Below, one piece after another: positions 1 through 10,405 of a stretch of DNA of 64,000 nt. A program made the translations under genes and the position numbers. How positions within the stretch are numbered: the first letter of the stretch is position 1; each line of letters starts with the position of its first letter. Under the pieces are notes generated by a model. The model was not told the DNA's origin. It made no database searches and saw nothing but the letters and a program-made list of their open reading frames with translations. Origin of the DNA: Mycobacterium sp. 852013-51886_SCH5428379 (GTDB lineage Bacteria; Actinomycetota; Actinomycetes; Mycobacteriales; Mycobacteriaceae); assembly GCF_001665575.1 (NCBI RefSeq), contig NZ_LZSU01000043.1, forward strand, positions 1 to 64,000, in the 5' to 3' direction.

Positions 1-24
1 GAAAAGTAGGACACCGCCGAACAC
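1..24 (+). rRNA. rrf: 3' end of 5S rRNA (partial, cut by window start)
   Basis: The bases AAAAGTAGG followed by ACACCGCCGAACAC are the usual 3' end of mycobacterial 5S rRNA. CCGCCG forms the 3' strand of the terminal helix; its partner lies outside the window. A strong hairpin 10 bases downstream supports this as the end of an rRNA operon. Fast-growing mycobacteria have their second operon (rrnB) between tyrS and this gene block, which fits the synteny. The exact 3' end is good to a few bases. Confidence 0.8.
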
Positions 25-34
25 CCTTTCAAGC

Positions 35-68
35 CCTCGGCCCCCAACCACACAGTTGGGGGCCGAGG
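35..68 (+). terminator. rRNA operon terminator hairpin
   Basis: A perfect 14-bp stem (CCTCGGCCCCCAAC, 35-48, pairing with 55-68) encloses a 6-base CACACA loop and is followed by CATTTCTGC. The T-run is short, but the stem is very stable. Its place 10 bases after the 5S end makes it the probable operon terminator. Confidence 0.8.
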
Positions 69-157
69 CATTTCTGCATCAAAGACCAGAATGGCGAATT
101 GTCGCCCTTTTCGCGGGACACGTAAACTCGACGGCTGGGGGACGGCGAAAGGTAGAC

Positions 158-961
158 GTGGGCGAGGACAGGCAGGGCGGACGGGACGAACGTCGCCCGC
201 GGCGGACGCCGCAATCCGGCGGACCCCGCCGGCCCCGGGATCAGCGCTCCGGGCCGGGGCGCGCGCGTCCCACGCAACCCAATGACAATGCGGCCCGGGG
301 GGACGCTCCGAGTATCCCGCCGGAGATCGAGGCAAAGCAGCTCGCGCCCGAGATCCGCGGTGAGCTCACCACTCTCGACAAATCCACGGCCGACGCCGTC
401 GCCCGCCACCTCGTCGCGGCAGGCGCTCTCCTGGAAGAGGACCCCGAAGCCGCGCTCGAGCACGCCCGCGCCGCCCGAGCACGATCCGGGCGCATCGCGG
501 CCGTGCGTGAAGCCGTCGGGATCGCCGCCTACTACTGCGGGGACTGGGCGCAGGCGCTCGCCGAACTGCGGGCCGCCCGCCGCATGGGGAGCAAATCCCC
601 GCTCCTGGCGTTGATCGCGGACTGCGAACGGGGCGTCGGCCGTCCCGAGCGTGCCATCGAGCTCGCGCGCACCCCTGAGGCCGAACAACTCACCGGCGAC
701 GACGCCGACGAACTGCGGATCGTCGTCGCCGGCGCCCGATCCGACCTCGGCCAGCTGGACCAGGCCCTGACCGTCCTCTCCTCGCCGCCGCTGGACCGGA
801 CCCGTCGAGGCCAGACGGCGGCACGGCTGTTCTACGTCTATGCCGACACGCTGCTGTCCCTCGGGCGCAAGGACGAAGCGCTGGAGTGGTTCCTCAACGC
901 CGCCGCAGCCGACCTCGAAGGCGCCACCGACGCCGAAGACCGGATCACGGAACTGAGCTGA
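158..961 (+). CDS. Tetratricopeptide-repeat protein (Rv1691-like)
   Basis: A 267-aa soluble protein. The first ~50 residues are rich in Arg, Gly and Pro and look disordered. The rest is alpha-helical with TPR-like pairs, for example around DEALEWFLNAAAADLEG near the C-terminus. TPR proteins act as protein-interaction scaffolds; the partner is unknown. I chose GTG 158 because an AAAGG stands 6 bases upstream; the frame is open back to 56, but that part lies against the rRNA terminator. It is followed after one base by the HAD phosphatase, as in the M. tuberculosis order Rv1691-Rv1692. The annotation rests on synteny and composition. Confidence 0.8.
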   Translation: MGEDRQGGRDERRPRRTPQSGGPRRPRDQRSGPGRARPTQPNDNAARGDAPSIPPEIEAKQLAPEIRGELTTLDKSTADAVARHLVAAGALLEEDPEAALEHARAARARSGRIAAVREAVGIAAYYCGDWAQALAELRAARRMGSKSPLLALIADCERGVGRPERAIELARTPEAEQLTGDDADELRIVVAGARSDLGQLDQALTVLSSPPLDRTRRGQTAARLFYVYADTLLSLGRKDEALEWFLNAAAADLEGATDAEDRITELS

Positions 962-962
962 C

Positions 963-1979
963 GTGACAACCCTTGCGCAGCAACACGATTGTCTGCTGCT
1001 CGACCTGGATGGCACGGTCTTCCGCGGCCACGAACCCACGACCGGATCAGTCGACAGCCTCGCGGCGGTCGACGCCCGCGTCCTCTATGTCACCAACAAC
1101 GCGTCCCGCAGCCCCCACGACGTCGCCCGGCATCTGCGCGGTCTCGGCTTCCAGGCCGACATCGACGACGTCGTCACCAGCGCGCAGAGCGCCGCCCTGC
1201 TGCTCGCCGACCAACTGCCTGTGGACTCAGCCGTGCTGGTCGTGGGAACCGAGGCGCTGGCCGACGAGGTCCGTCAGGTCGGTCTGCGCCCCGTTCGACT
1301 GTTCGAGGACGAACCGGTCGCCGTCGTTCAGGGCCATTCACCCGAGACGGGCTGGACACAACTGGCCGAAGCCGCGCTGGCCCTGCGGGCCGGCGCCCTG
1401 TGGGTGGCCGCCAACGTCGACCTGACCCTGCCGTCGGAACGCGGACTGCTGCCGGGCAACGGATCGATGGTCGCCGCACTGCGCATCGCGACCGGCCTCG
1501 AACCGCAGGTGGCCGGTAAGCCGCAGCCTGCGCTGATGACGAACGCGTTGGGCCGCGGGCGATTCGAGTCACCGCTCGTCGTCGGCGACCGGCTCGACAC
1601 CGACATCGCCGGCGCCGTCGCCGCATCGTTGCCGAGCCTGCTCGTCCTCACCGGCGTCAGCACCGCCGACGACGCGATGCGGGCGATCCCCGAGGAACGT
1701 CCCGACTACATCGCCGAGGACCTGCGCTCCCTCGACGCACCCGCCGATCGGCTGCAGGTCGGTCCACACCCCGCCTGGCAGGTCGACGTCGATCAGGACG
1801 ACGTCACCGTGCACGCGACCGGTGCCGACTCCGACGACGATCTGTCGGTGCTGCGCGCCACCGCCCACGCGGTATGGACGTCCGATCTCGGCGGCCGCTC
1901 CTTCGCCGTCCGCGCCGGCGACGACACCGCGGCCCGCGCCCTGCAACGGTGGTCGTTGCTCACCGACGGCATCGGTTAG
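963..1979 (+). CDS. HAD-family phosphatase, NagD-like (Rv1692-like glycerol-3-phosphate phosphatase)
   Basis: A 338-aa haloacid-dehalogenase hydrolase. Motif I is DLDGT with nucleophile Asp14 and acid/base Asp16. Motif II is VTNNAS near residue 47. Motif IV is VGDRLDTDIAGA near residue 204, with Asp residues for magnesium. The cap type and length match the NagD/PGP subfamily. The M. tuberculosis homologue at this position is reported to dephosphorylate glycerol 3-phosphate during lipid recycling; assigning that substrate here is inference by synteny. Start GTG at 963, one base after the TPR gene stop, suggests coupled translation. Confidence 0.85.
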   Translation: MTTLAQQHDCLLLDLDGTVFRGHEPTTGSVDSLAAVDARVLYVTNNASRSPHDVARHLRGLGFQADIDDVVTSAQSAALLLADQLPVDSAVLVVGTEALADEVRQVGLRPVRLFEDEPVAVVQGHSPETGWTQLAEAALALRAGALWVAANVDLTLPSERGLLPGNGSMVAALRIATGLEPQVAGKPQPALMTNALGRGRFESPLVVGDRLDTDIAGAVAASLPSLLVLTGVSTADDAMRAIPEERPDYIAEDLRSLDAPADRLQVGPHPAWQVDVDQDDVTVHATGADSDDDLSVLRATAHAVWTSDLGGRSFAVRAGDDTAARALQRWSLLTDGIG

Positions 1980-1992
1980 CGTTGAGCGCGAG

Positions 1993-2166
1993 ATGACAAC
2001 CGATCCCGACGAGATTCGCGCCCGGGTCGCGGCTCTGCTGGGCGACCTGCCGGACCCCGGTGAGGTCGCCGAACTCGCCGACAGCGACATCGACACCATC
2101 GCCGTCCGCCTCGAGGAGGCGCACGACGTGCTCGTGCAGGCACTGGCGTCGGTGGAGAAGGGGTGA
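1993..2166 (+). CDS. Small conserved acidic protein (Rv1693-like)
   Basis: A 57-aa acidic protein starting MTTDPDEIRARVAALLGDLP, probably two helices, with no recognisable catalytic motif. ATG 1993 is the only good start after the HAD stop at 1979. A small protein of this size sits between the HAD phosphatase and tlyA in other mycobacteria, which is the main reason to trust it. tlyA starts 7 bases after its stop. Function unknown. Confidence 0.8.
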   Translation: MTTDPDEIRARVAALLGDLPDPGEVAELADSDIDTIAVRLEEAHDVLVQALASVEKG

Positions 2167-2172
2167 GGCGCT

Positions 2173-2979
2173 GTGCCGCGGCGAGCGCGTGTTGACGCCG
2201 AACTGGTGCGCCGAGGTTTGGCCCGGTCCCGTCAGCAGGCCGCCGAACTGATCGGCGCGGGGCTGGTCAGCGTCGATGGAATGCCCGCGGCCAAACCGGC
2301 CACCGCCGTTGCCGTCACCGCCAACATCACCGTCACCGCCGGCGAACGCACCTGGGTGTCGCGCGGCGCGCACAAACTCATCGGGGCCCTCGACACCTTC
2401 GCGATCGACGTCGGCGGCAGGCGCTGCCTGGATGCCGGGGCGTCGACCGGCGGGTTCACCGAGGTGCTGCTCGACCGCGGTGCCGAAGAGGTGGTGGCCG
2501 TCGACGTGGGCTACGGCCAGCTGGCCTGGTCGCTACGGTCCGACGACCGCGTCGTCGTCATCGAACGGACCAACGTGCGGGAACTCACCGCCGAGGCGAT
2601 CAGCGGAACGGTGGACCTGGTCGTGGCTGACCTGTCGTTCATCGCGTTGGCCACCGTGCTGCCTGCGCTGACCGCATGCGCGTCACCCGACGCCGATATC
2701 GTTCCCATGGTGAAGCCACAGTTCGAGGTCGGCAGGGAACGGGTCGGCGCCGGCGGCGTGGTGAGCGATCCGCAACTGCGCGCCGAATCGGTCCTGTCGG
2801 TCGCCGCACGGGCCGCCGCTCTCGGCTGGCATACCGTCGGCGTCACGGCCAGTCCGCTGCCGGGTCCGTCCGGCAACGTCGAGTACTTCCTCAGGCTGCG
2901 CGCCCGGACCGATGCGGCGCTGCACGGTGATGACCTCGACCAGGCGGTTCACCGCGCCGTGACGGAGGGACCGCAATGA
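2173..2979 (+). CDS. tlyA: 16S/23S rRNA 2'-O-methyltransferase TlyA
   Basis: A 268-aa protein, the length of M. tuberculosis TlyA. Residues 1-60 form an S4 RNA-binding domain (RRGLARSRQQAAELIGAG). Residues ~60-240 form an FtsJ/RrmJ-type SAM methyltransferase with the glycine loop CLDAGASTGGFTE and the motif DLVVADLSFI. The family methylates ribose at C1409 of 16S and C1920 of 23S rRNA, and its loss gives capreomycin resistance. Start is GTG 2173; the stop overlaps the nadK start by 4 bases (ATGA). Confidence 0.96.
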   Translation: MPRRARVDAELVRRGLARSRQQAAELIGAGLVSVDGMPAAKPATAVAVTANITVTAGERTWVSRGAHKLIGALDTFAIDVGGRRCLDAGASTGGFTEVLLDRGAEEVVAVDVGYGQLAWSLRSDDRVVVIERTNVRELTAEAISGTVDLVVADLSFIALATVLPALTACASPDADIVPMVKPQFEVGRERVGAGGVVSDPQLRAESVLSVAARAAALGWHTVGVTASPLPGPSGNVEYFLRLRARTDAALHGDDLDQAVHRAVTEGPQ

Positions 2980-3899
2980 CCACCGACCGCCACATCCTGC
3001 TCGTCGTGCACACCGGGCGCGAGGACGCCTCCGACGTCGCGAAGCGGGTGCAGAAGATGTGCGCCGCCCAGAACGTGGGACTGCGGGTGCTGGCGGCCGA
3101 GGCCGTCGATCGCGGCCCGGCGAACCTGTCGGAGAACGACATGCGTGCGATCGGTGTCGACATCGAAGTCGTCGACGCCGACGACCGGGCCGCGGAAGGC
3201 TGCGAACTGGTGCTCGTGCTCGGCGGCGACGGCACCTTTCTGCGGGCCGCTGAACTGGCCCGCAACGTCGAGATCCCGGTCCTGGGCGTCAACCTCGGGC
3301 GCATCGGCTTTCTTGCCGAGGCCGAGGCGGAGGCCATCGACCTTGTCCTCGACCACGTCATCCGCCGCGACTACCGCGTCGAGGAGCGGATGACCCTCGA
3401 TGTCGCGGTGCGCGCGAACGGCACGATCATCAACCGCGGCTGGGCACTCAACGAGGCCAGTTTGGAGAAAGTGCCGCGACTCGGCGTGCTCGGCGTCGTC
3501 GTCGAGATCGACGGTCGCCCGGTGTCGGCGTTCGGCTGCGACGGCGTCCTGGTCTCGACCCCGACCGGCTCCACCGCCTACGCCTTCTCTGCCGGGGGGC
3601 CGGTGCTCTGGCCCGACCTCGAAGCGATCCTGGTGGTCCCCAACAACGCCCACGCGCTGTTCGCCCGGCCGATGGTGACCAGCCCGGACGCCGCCATCGC
3701 CATCGAGATCGAGGCCCAGGGCCACGACGCACTCGTGTTCTGCGACGGCCGCCGCGAGATGGCGGTGCCCGCAGGCGGCCGCCTCGAGGTGACCCGCTGC
3801 GGTACGCCGCTGAAATGGGTGCGGCTCGACAGCGCCCCGTTCACCGACCGGCTGGTGCGCAAGTTCCGGTTGCCGGTCACCGGATGGCGGGGACAGTAA
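2976..3899 (+). CDS. nadK: NAD kinase
   Basis: A 307-aa NAD kinase (PpnK), making NADP from NAD with ATP or polyphosphate. The signature LVLGGDGTFLRAAE (about residues 78-91) contains the catalytic Asp of GGDG. Further family blocks are LGVNLGRIGFLAE, VSTPTGSTAYAFSAGGP and a C-terminal FCDGR segment. ATG 2976 overlaps the tlyA stop (ATGA), with GGAGGG 7 bases upstream. recN follows after 6 bases. The tlyA-nadK-recN order is standard in actinobacteria. Confidence 0.97.
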   Translation: MTTDRHILLVVHTGREDASDVAKRVQKMCAAQNVGLRVLAAEAVDRGPANLSENDMRAIGVDIEVVDADDRAAEGCELVLVLGGDGTFLRAAELARNVEIPVLGVNLGRIGFLAEAEAEAIDLVLDHVIRRDYRVEERMTLDVAVRANGTIINRGWALNEASLEKVPRLGVLGVVVEIDGRPVSAFGCDGVLVSTPTGSTAYAFSAGGPVLWPDLEAILVVPNNAHALFARPMVTSPDAAIAIEIEAQGHDALVFCDGRREMAVPAGGRLEVTRCGTPLKWVRLDSAPFTDRLVRKFRLPVTGWRGQ

Positions 3900-3905
3900 G
3901 GCATC

Positions 3906-5678
3906 GTGCTCGCAGAGATACGCATTGAATCGCTGGGCGCCATCAGTACGGCCACCGCCGAATTCGACCGCGGCCTGACCGTGCTCACCGGTGAGACCGG
4001 AACGGGTAAGACCATGGTCGTCACCGGCCTGCACCTCCTGGGCGGTGCGCGGGCCGACGCCACCCGGGTCCGCTCCGGAGCGCAACGCGCCGTGGTGGAG
4101 GGCCGGTTCCTCACCAACGACCTCAGTGTGGACGTCACCGGCCGCGTCGACGACATCCTGGACTCCTCGGGCGCCGAACGGGACGACGACGGCAGCGTCA
4201 TCGCGGCTCGCTCGGTCAGCCGGGACGGGCCGTCGCGCGCCTACCTCGGCGGACGCAGTGTGCCCGCCAAGACGCTGAGCACCTTCACCGCCGAACTGCT
4301 GACGCTGCACGGCCAGAACGATCAGCTGCGGCTGATGCGGCCCGAGGAGCAGCGCTCGGCGGTCGACCGCTTCGCCGGCGTCGACAAACCGCTGCAGCGC
4401 TATCGCGCCGCCCGCGAGGCATGGCTGACCGCCCGTCGCGACCTCATCGACCGCAGGCAGCGCGAACGCGAACTGGCCCAGGAGGCCGACCGGTTGAAGT
4501 TCGGGCTGACCGAGATCGACGCGGTGGACCCGAGCCCCGGTGAGGACGACGCCCTCGTCGAGGACATCCGCCGGCTGTCGGAACTGGACGCGCTCCGCGA
4601 AGCCGCTCAGGGGGCCCGCACCGCGCTCACCGGCCCCGACGACGACACCGGCCCGGACACCACGTCGGCCGCCGACGCCGTCGGTCACGCCCGCTCGGCG
4701 CTGGACGCCACCGACGACTCCACGCTGCGCTCATTGGGCGCGCAGCTCGGCGAGGCACTGGCGGTGATCGGCGACGTCGCCGGTGAACTCGGCGACTATC
4801 TGGCGGCCCTGCCCAGCGATGCGAGCACCCTGGAGACCAAGCTCGCCCGTCAGGCGGAGCTGCGCACGCTGACCCGCAAGTACGCCGCCGACATCGACGG
4901 CGTACTGGCCTGGGCCCACGAATCCCGCGCGCGGCTCGAACAACTCGACGTCTCCGAGGAGGCGCTCGCCGGCCTCGAACGTCGCGTGGCCGAACTGGAG
5001 GCCGGGGTCGTCACCGCAGCGGCCGACCTGACCAAGGCGCGCACCAAGGCCGCGAAGGGATTGGCGAAGGCGGTCACCGCCGAACTGGCCGGTCTGGCCA
5101 TGGCGGGGGCCGAGTTCACCGTCGCCGTCTCGCCGATCCCGGTCCGCGGGGACGATTCCGCCCCCCTGGCACTGGCCGACGGGACCTTCGCGCACGCCGG
5201 CCACGACGGAGTCGACGCCGTCGACTTCGGCTTCGCCGCCCACCGGGGCACCGACGTGCTACCACTGTCGAAGAGCGCATCGGGCGGTGAGCTGTCGCGG
5301 GTGATGCTGGCCATCGAAGTGGTGTTGGCGGCATCGGTGGAGGGCACCACCATGGTCTTCGACGAGGTCGACGCCGGGGTCGGCGGCCGCGCCGCCGTCC
5401 AGATCGGGCGCAGGCTGGCGAAGCTCGCGCGCACGCACCAGGTCATCGTCGTCACGCATCTGCCCCAGGTCGCCTGCTACGCCGACGCGCATCTCGTCGT
5501 CGACAGCGGGGGACAGGGCGCCGGGCGCAAGGCCAGCGGGGTACGCCGCATCGAGGACGACGACCGGGTGGCCGAACTGGCCCGCATGCTGGCCGGTCTG
5601 GGCGAATCCGACAGCGGTCGGGCGCACGCCCGCGAGCTGCTGGACGCCGCGCAGCGGGATCGGGATGACGAGAACTGA
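3906..5678 (+). CDS. recN: DNA repair protein RecN
   Basis: A 590-aa SMC-like ATPase that acts early at double-strand breaks. Walker A is GETGTGKT (residues 29-36). A long central coiled-coil region (about 150-390) separates it from the ABC signature SKSASGGELSRVMLA and the Walker B TTMVFDEVDAGVGG, followed by the D-loop and the switch His in VTHLPQVA. Start is GTG 3906, 6 bases after nadK. I see no mycobacterial SOS box (TCGAAC-N4-GTTCGA) immediately upstream, so any damage control would come from an operon promoter farther up. Confidence 0.97.
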   Translation: MLAEIRIESLGAISTATAEFDRGLTVLTGETGTGKTMVVTGLHLLGGARADATRVRSGAQRAVVEGRFLTNDLSVDVTGRVDDILDSSGAERDDDGSVIAARSVSRDGPSRAYLGGRSVPAKTLSTFTAELLTLHGQNDQLRLMRPEEQRSAVDRFAGVDKPLQRYRAAREAWLTARRDLIDRRQRERELAQEADRLKFGLTEIDAVDPSPGEDDALVEDIRRLSELDALREAAQGARTALTGPDDDTGPDTTSAADAVGHARSALDATDDSTLRSLGAQLGEALAVIGDVAGELGDYLAALPSDASTLETKLARQAELRTLTRKYAADIDGVLAWAHESRARLEQLDVSEEALAGLERRVAELEAGVVTAAADLTKARTKAAKGLAKAVTAELAGLAMAGAEFTVAVSPIPVRGDDSAPLALADGTFAHAGHDGVDAVDFGFAAHRGTDVLPLSKSASGGELSRVMLAIEVVLAASVEGTTMVFDEVDAGVGGRAAVQIGRRLAKLARTHQVIVVTHLPQVACYADAHLVVDSGGQGAGRKASGVRRIEDDDRVAELARMLAGLGESDSGRAHARELLDAAQRDRDDEN

Positions 5679-5771
5679 CCCTGTTACTGGTGTGACTATA
5701 GGTAACTTCTGAGGCTGGTGTTACGGCGCGCCTCCACCTCTACTTGAGGGTTCGCCTACAGAATCCTCCGC

Positions 5772-6956
5772 ATGAAGATGTCAGCGCTGCTCTCCCGTAA
5801 TGCCAGTTCACGGCCGGGGATCACCGGCACCGCCCGCGTGGACCGCGACATCGACCGGCTGCTGCGGCGCATCGGCCCCGGGGACATCGTCGTTCTCGAC
5901 GCCCTCGACCTCGACCGCATCACCGCCGATGCGCTGGTCGAAGCGCGCGTCGCCGGCGTCGTCAACGCCTCGTCGTCCATCTCGGGCCGCTACCCCAACC
6001 TTGGTCCGGAGGTGCTCGTCGCCAACGGCATCACGCTGATCGACGAGACCGGTCCCGAGGTCTTCAAAAAGGTCAAGGACGGCGCCCGCGTCCGCCTGCA
6101 CAACGGCGGCGTGTACTCCGGTGACCGCAGGCTCAGCCTGGGCGCCGAACGCACGGACCAGGAGATCCACGAACTCATGCACGAGGCCAAAAGTGGTCTC
6201 GTCGCCCACCTGGAAGCGTTCGCGGGCAACACCATCGAGTTCATCCGCAGCGAGAGCCCGCTGCTCATCGACGGCATCGGCATCCCCGACATCGACGTCG
6301 AACTCAACCATCGCCACGTGGTGATCGTGGCCGAGGAACCGCACACCGCCGAGGACCTCAAGGCGCTCAAACCGTTCATCAAGGAGTACCAGCCGGTCCT
6401 GGTCGGTGTGGGCACCGGCGCCGACGTGCTGCGCAAGGCCGGTTACCGGCCGGCGCTGATCGTCGGCGACCCGGACCGCATCAGCACCGAGGTGCTGCGC
6501 AGCGGCGCCCAGGTGGTGCTGCCCGCCGACGCCGACGGGCACGCCGCCGGTCTCGAACGCATCCAGGACCTCGGTGTCGGCGCGATGACGTTCCCGGCGG
6601 CCGGTTCCGCCGCCGACCTCGCGCTGCTGCTGTGCGACCACCACGGCGCGTCACTGATCGTCACCGTCGGCCACACCGCCAGCATCGAGGAGTTCTTCGA
6701 CCGCTCACGCCAACGCAGCAACCCCTCGACGTTCCTCACCCGTCTCAAGGTGGGCGAGAAACTCGTCGACGCCAAGGCCGTGGCCACGCTCTACCGCAGC
6801 CGGGTCTCCGGCGGGGCCATCGCCCTGCTGATCCTGGCCATGCTCATCGCGGTCATCGCCGCGCTGTGGGTGTCGCGGGCGGACGCGGCGGTCCTCGAGT
6901 GGATCCAGCAGTACTGGAACCAGCTCGTCCTGTGGGCGCAAGGTCTCGTGAGCTGA
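5772..6956 (+). CDS. steA: Cell-division/cytokinesis protein SteA (Rv1697-like)
   Basis: A 394-aa protein with a thiamin-pyrophosphokinase-like fold. The central segment GVGTGADVLRKAGYRPALIVGDPDRI resembles the nucleotide pocket of that fold. A C-terminal transmembrane helix (about 345-368, ALLILAMLIAVIAALWV) is followed by a short tail. Corynebacterial SteA works with SteB in cell separation, and the next gene here is the SteB/MctB homologue. Start ATG 5772; the preceding 93 bases may hold a promoter, but I see no convincing hexamer pair. mctB follows after 3 bases. Confidence 0.9.
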   Translation: MKMSALLSRNASSRPGITGTARVDRDIDRLLRRIGPGDIVVLDALDLDRITADALVEARVAGVVNASSSISGRYPNLGPEVLVANGITLIDETGPEVFKKVKDGARVRLHNGGVYSGDRRLSLGAERTDQEIHELMHEAKSGLVAHLEAFAGNTIEFIRSESPLLIDGIGIPDIDVELNHRHVVIVAEEPHTAEDLKALKPFIKEYQPVLVGVGTGADVLRKAGYRPALIVGDPDRISTEVLRSGAQVVLPADADGHAAGLERIQDLGVGAMTFPAAGSAADLALLLCDHHGASLIVTVGHTASIEEFFDRSRQRSNPSTFLTRLKVGEKLVDAKAVATLYRSRVSGGAIALLILAMLIAVIAALWVSRADAAVLEWIQQYWNQLVLWAQGLVS

Positions 6957-6959
6957 GCC

Positions 6960-7901
6960 ATGATCTCCCTACGCTCGCATGCCATTTCGCTGGCAGCGGT
7001 GTTCCTCGCGCTCGCGATCGGGGTTGCGCTCGGGTCCGGCCTGCTGTCGAACACCGTGCTGTCGGGGTTGCATGACGACAAGCAGGAGTTGCAGAACGAG
7101 ATCGACGGGCTCACCGAGGAGCGGAACGCACTCAACGAGAAGCTCAGTGCGGCTGGCGAATTCGACGCACTGATGGCGCCGCGCATGCTGCGCGATGCGC
7201 TCGGCGGCAAATCGGTCGTGCTCTTCCGCACCCCGGACGCGGCCGACGACGACGTCGAGGCGCTGACCCGGCTGATCGGCCAGGGCGGCGGCAGCGTGAG
7301 CGGCACGGTGGCGCTGACCCAGGAGTTCGTCGACGCCAACAGCGCGGAGAAACTGCTCTCGGTGGTGAACTCGCCGATCGTCCCCGCCGGCACCCAGCTG
7401 AGCACGACATCGGTCGACCAGGGCTCCCAGGCCGGGGATCTGCTCGGCATCGCACTGCTGCGCAGCCGCAACCCGGACGCACCCGTGGTCAACGACGCCC
7501 AGCGCGAGACGGTGCTCAGCGCGCTGCGCGATACTGGCTTCATCACTTACGGCGCCGATCCGGTGGGCGCGGCCGATGCGGCGCTCGTCGTGACCGGTGG
7601 GCCGCTCGGACCCGACGCGGGCAACCGCGGATCGACCGTCGCGCGGCTGGCCGCCGGAATGGCCGCCCACGGCCAGGGCACCGTCCTGGCCGGCCGCGAC
7701 GGTTCGGCCTCCGGGACGGGCGCGGTCGCGGTGACGAGGTCCGACGCCGCGCTGGGCACCGCGGTCAGCACGGTCGACGACATCGGCTCCGAATCCGGCC
7801 GCATCACCTCGGTGCTCGCGCTGGCCGATCTGATCGGCGGCGGCAAGCCGGGCCAGTACGGAATCGGCCGGGGCGCATCGGCGGTGACGGTCCCGCAGTG
7901 A
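6960..7901 (+). CDS. mctB: MctB/SteB envelope protein (Rv1698-like)
   Basis: A 313-aa envelope protein. Residues 10-29 form a signal anchor (SLAAVFLALAIGVALGSGLL). Residues ~38-66 are a coiled coil (KQELQNEIDGLTEERNALNE). The rest is a soluble extracytoplasmic domain. The M. tuberculosis homologue was described as an outer-membrane channel affecting copper levels. The corynebacterial homologue SteB is a SteA partner, which fits the immediate adjacency. Both roles come from the family literature and cannot be separated from the sequence. Confidence 0.9.
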   Translation: MISLRSHAISLAAVFLALAIGVALGSGLLSNTVLSGLHDDKQELQNEIDGLTEERNALNEKLSAAGEFDALMAPRMLRDALGGKSVVLFRTPDAADDDVEALTRLIGQGGGSVSGTVALTQEFVDANSAEKLLSVVNSPIVPAGTQLSTTSVDQGSQAGDLLGIALLRSRNPDAPVVNDAQRETVLSALRDTGFITYGADPVGAADAALVVTGGPLGPDAGNRGSTVARLAAGMAAHGQGTVLAGRDGSASGTGAVAVTRSDAALGTAVSTVDDIGSESGRITSVLALADLIGGGKPGQYGIGRGASAVTVPQ

Positions 7902-7949
7902 CGTTCGGCGGCGACACTCGGCGCGGCAGCGACGGGTTGTCGGCGTCGG

Positions 7950-8003
7950 TGTTAGGGTGGGGTTCCGTGGGTCGGCAGGCCCCAAAGCTAGGAAAAATCC
8001 TAG
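7950..8003 (+). promoter_or_regulatory. pyrG promoter and leader hairpin
   Basis: An extended -10 element TGT-TAGGGT (7950-7958) has no good -35. It predicts a start near 7965 and a leader of ~75 bases. The leader holds a perfect small hairpin, CTAGGA-AAAA-TCCTAG (7988-8003). It lies 26 bases before the GGAGG ribosome site and is too far upstream to mask it. Confidence 0.45.
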
Positions 8004-8040
8004 AGAAGTAAAGCCCTGCCCGTCGTCACGGAGGTTGTTC

Positions 8041-9784
<1,744 letters not shown>

Positions 9785-9792
<8 letters not shown>

Positions 9793-10405
9793 TCACGACT
9801 TCGAGACCGTCAACAGCGAGATCATCCACGTCGGCAGCATCTTCGCCCTGCGCGCCGACGACGTGCGTATGCCCGGCGGGCGCACCGCGCGCCGTGAGGT
9901 CGTCGAGCATTTCGGCGCGGTGGCGATCGTGGCGCTCGACGACGACGGCAACATCGTGCTGATCTACCAGTACCGCCACCCGGTTGCCCGGCGGTTGTGG
10001 GAACTGCCGGCGGGGCTGCTGGACATCGGTGGTGAGGCGCCGGAGGTCACCGCCGCCCGGGAACTCGAGGAGGAGGCCGGCCTCGCGGCGGACACCTGGA
10101 AGGTGCTGGTCGACATCATCTCCGCACCCGGCTTCTGCGACGAGGGCGTGCGGGTCTACCTCGCGACCGGGCTGCGGGAGATCGGCAGACCCGACGCGCA
10201 CGACGAGGAAGCCGACCTGGTGATCGAGCGGGTTCCGTTGACCGACGCCGTCCGCCGGGTGTTGTCCGGCGAGATCGTCAATTGCATTGCGGTGGGCGGC
10301 ATCCTGGCCGCCCACGCCATGAGCGAGGTGGGCGACCTGCGTCCCGTCGACGCGCCCTGGATCGACCGGCCCACCGCCTTCGCCCGGAGGAAGGGCCACG
10401 CCTGA
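9785..10405 (+). CDS. NUDIX hydrolase, ADP-ribose pyrophosphatase type (Rv1700-like)
   Basis: A 206-aa hydrolase. The NUDIX box is visible as GGEAPEVTAARELEEEAGL, with Arg and the metal-binding Glu residues of REXXEE in place. Two strands and a proline (PAGLLDIG) lead into it, as in ADP-ribose pyrophosphatases. The M. tuberculosis homologue hydrolyses ADP-ribose. GTG 9785 overlaps the end of pyrG by 8 bases and gives the usual family length. The stop codon shares one base with the xerD start (TGATG), so the three genes are probably coupled. Confidence 0.92.

Noticed and set aside
56..157. Upstream extension of the TPR gene to ATG 56
   Set aside because: It would begin inside the rRNA terminator hairpin, and the added residues look non-coding; GTG 158 has a ribosome site.
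2949..4688. Long minus-strand open frame opposite nadK and recN
   Set aside because: It mirrors strong plus-strand genes, has a His/Gly/Arg-rich composition without family motifs, and is the usual result of high GC at third positions.
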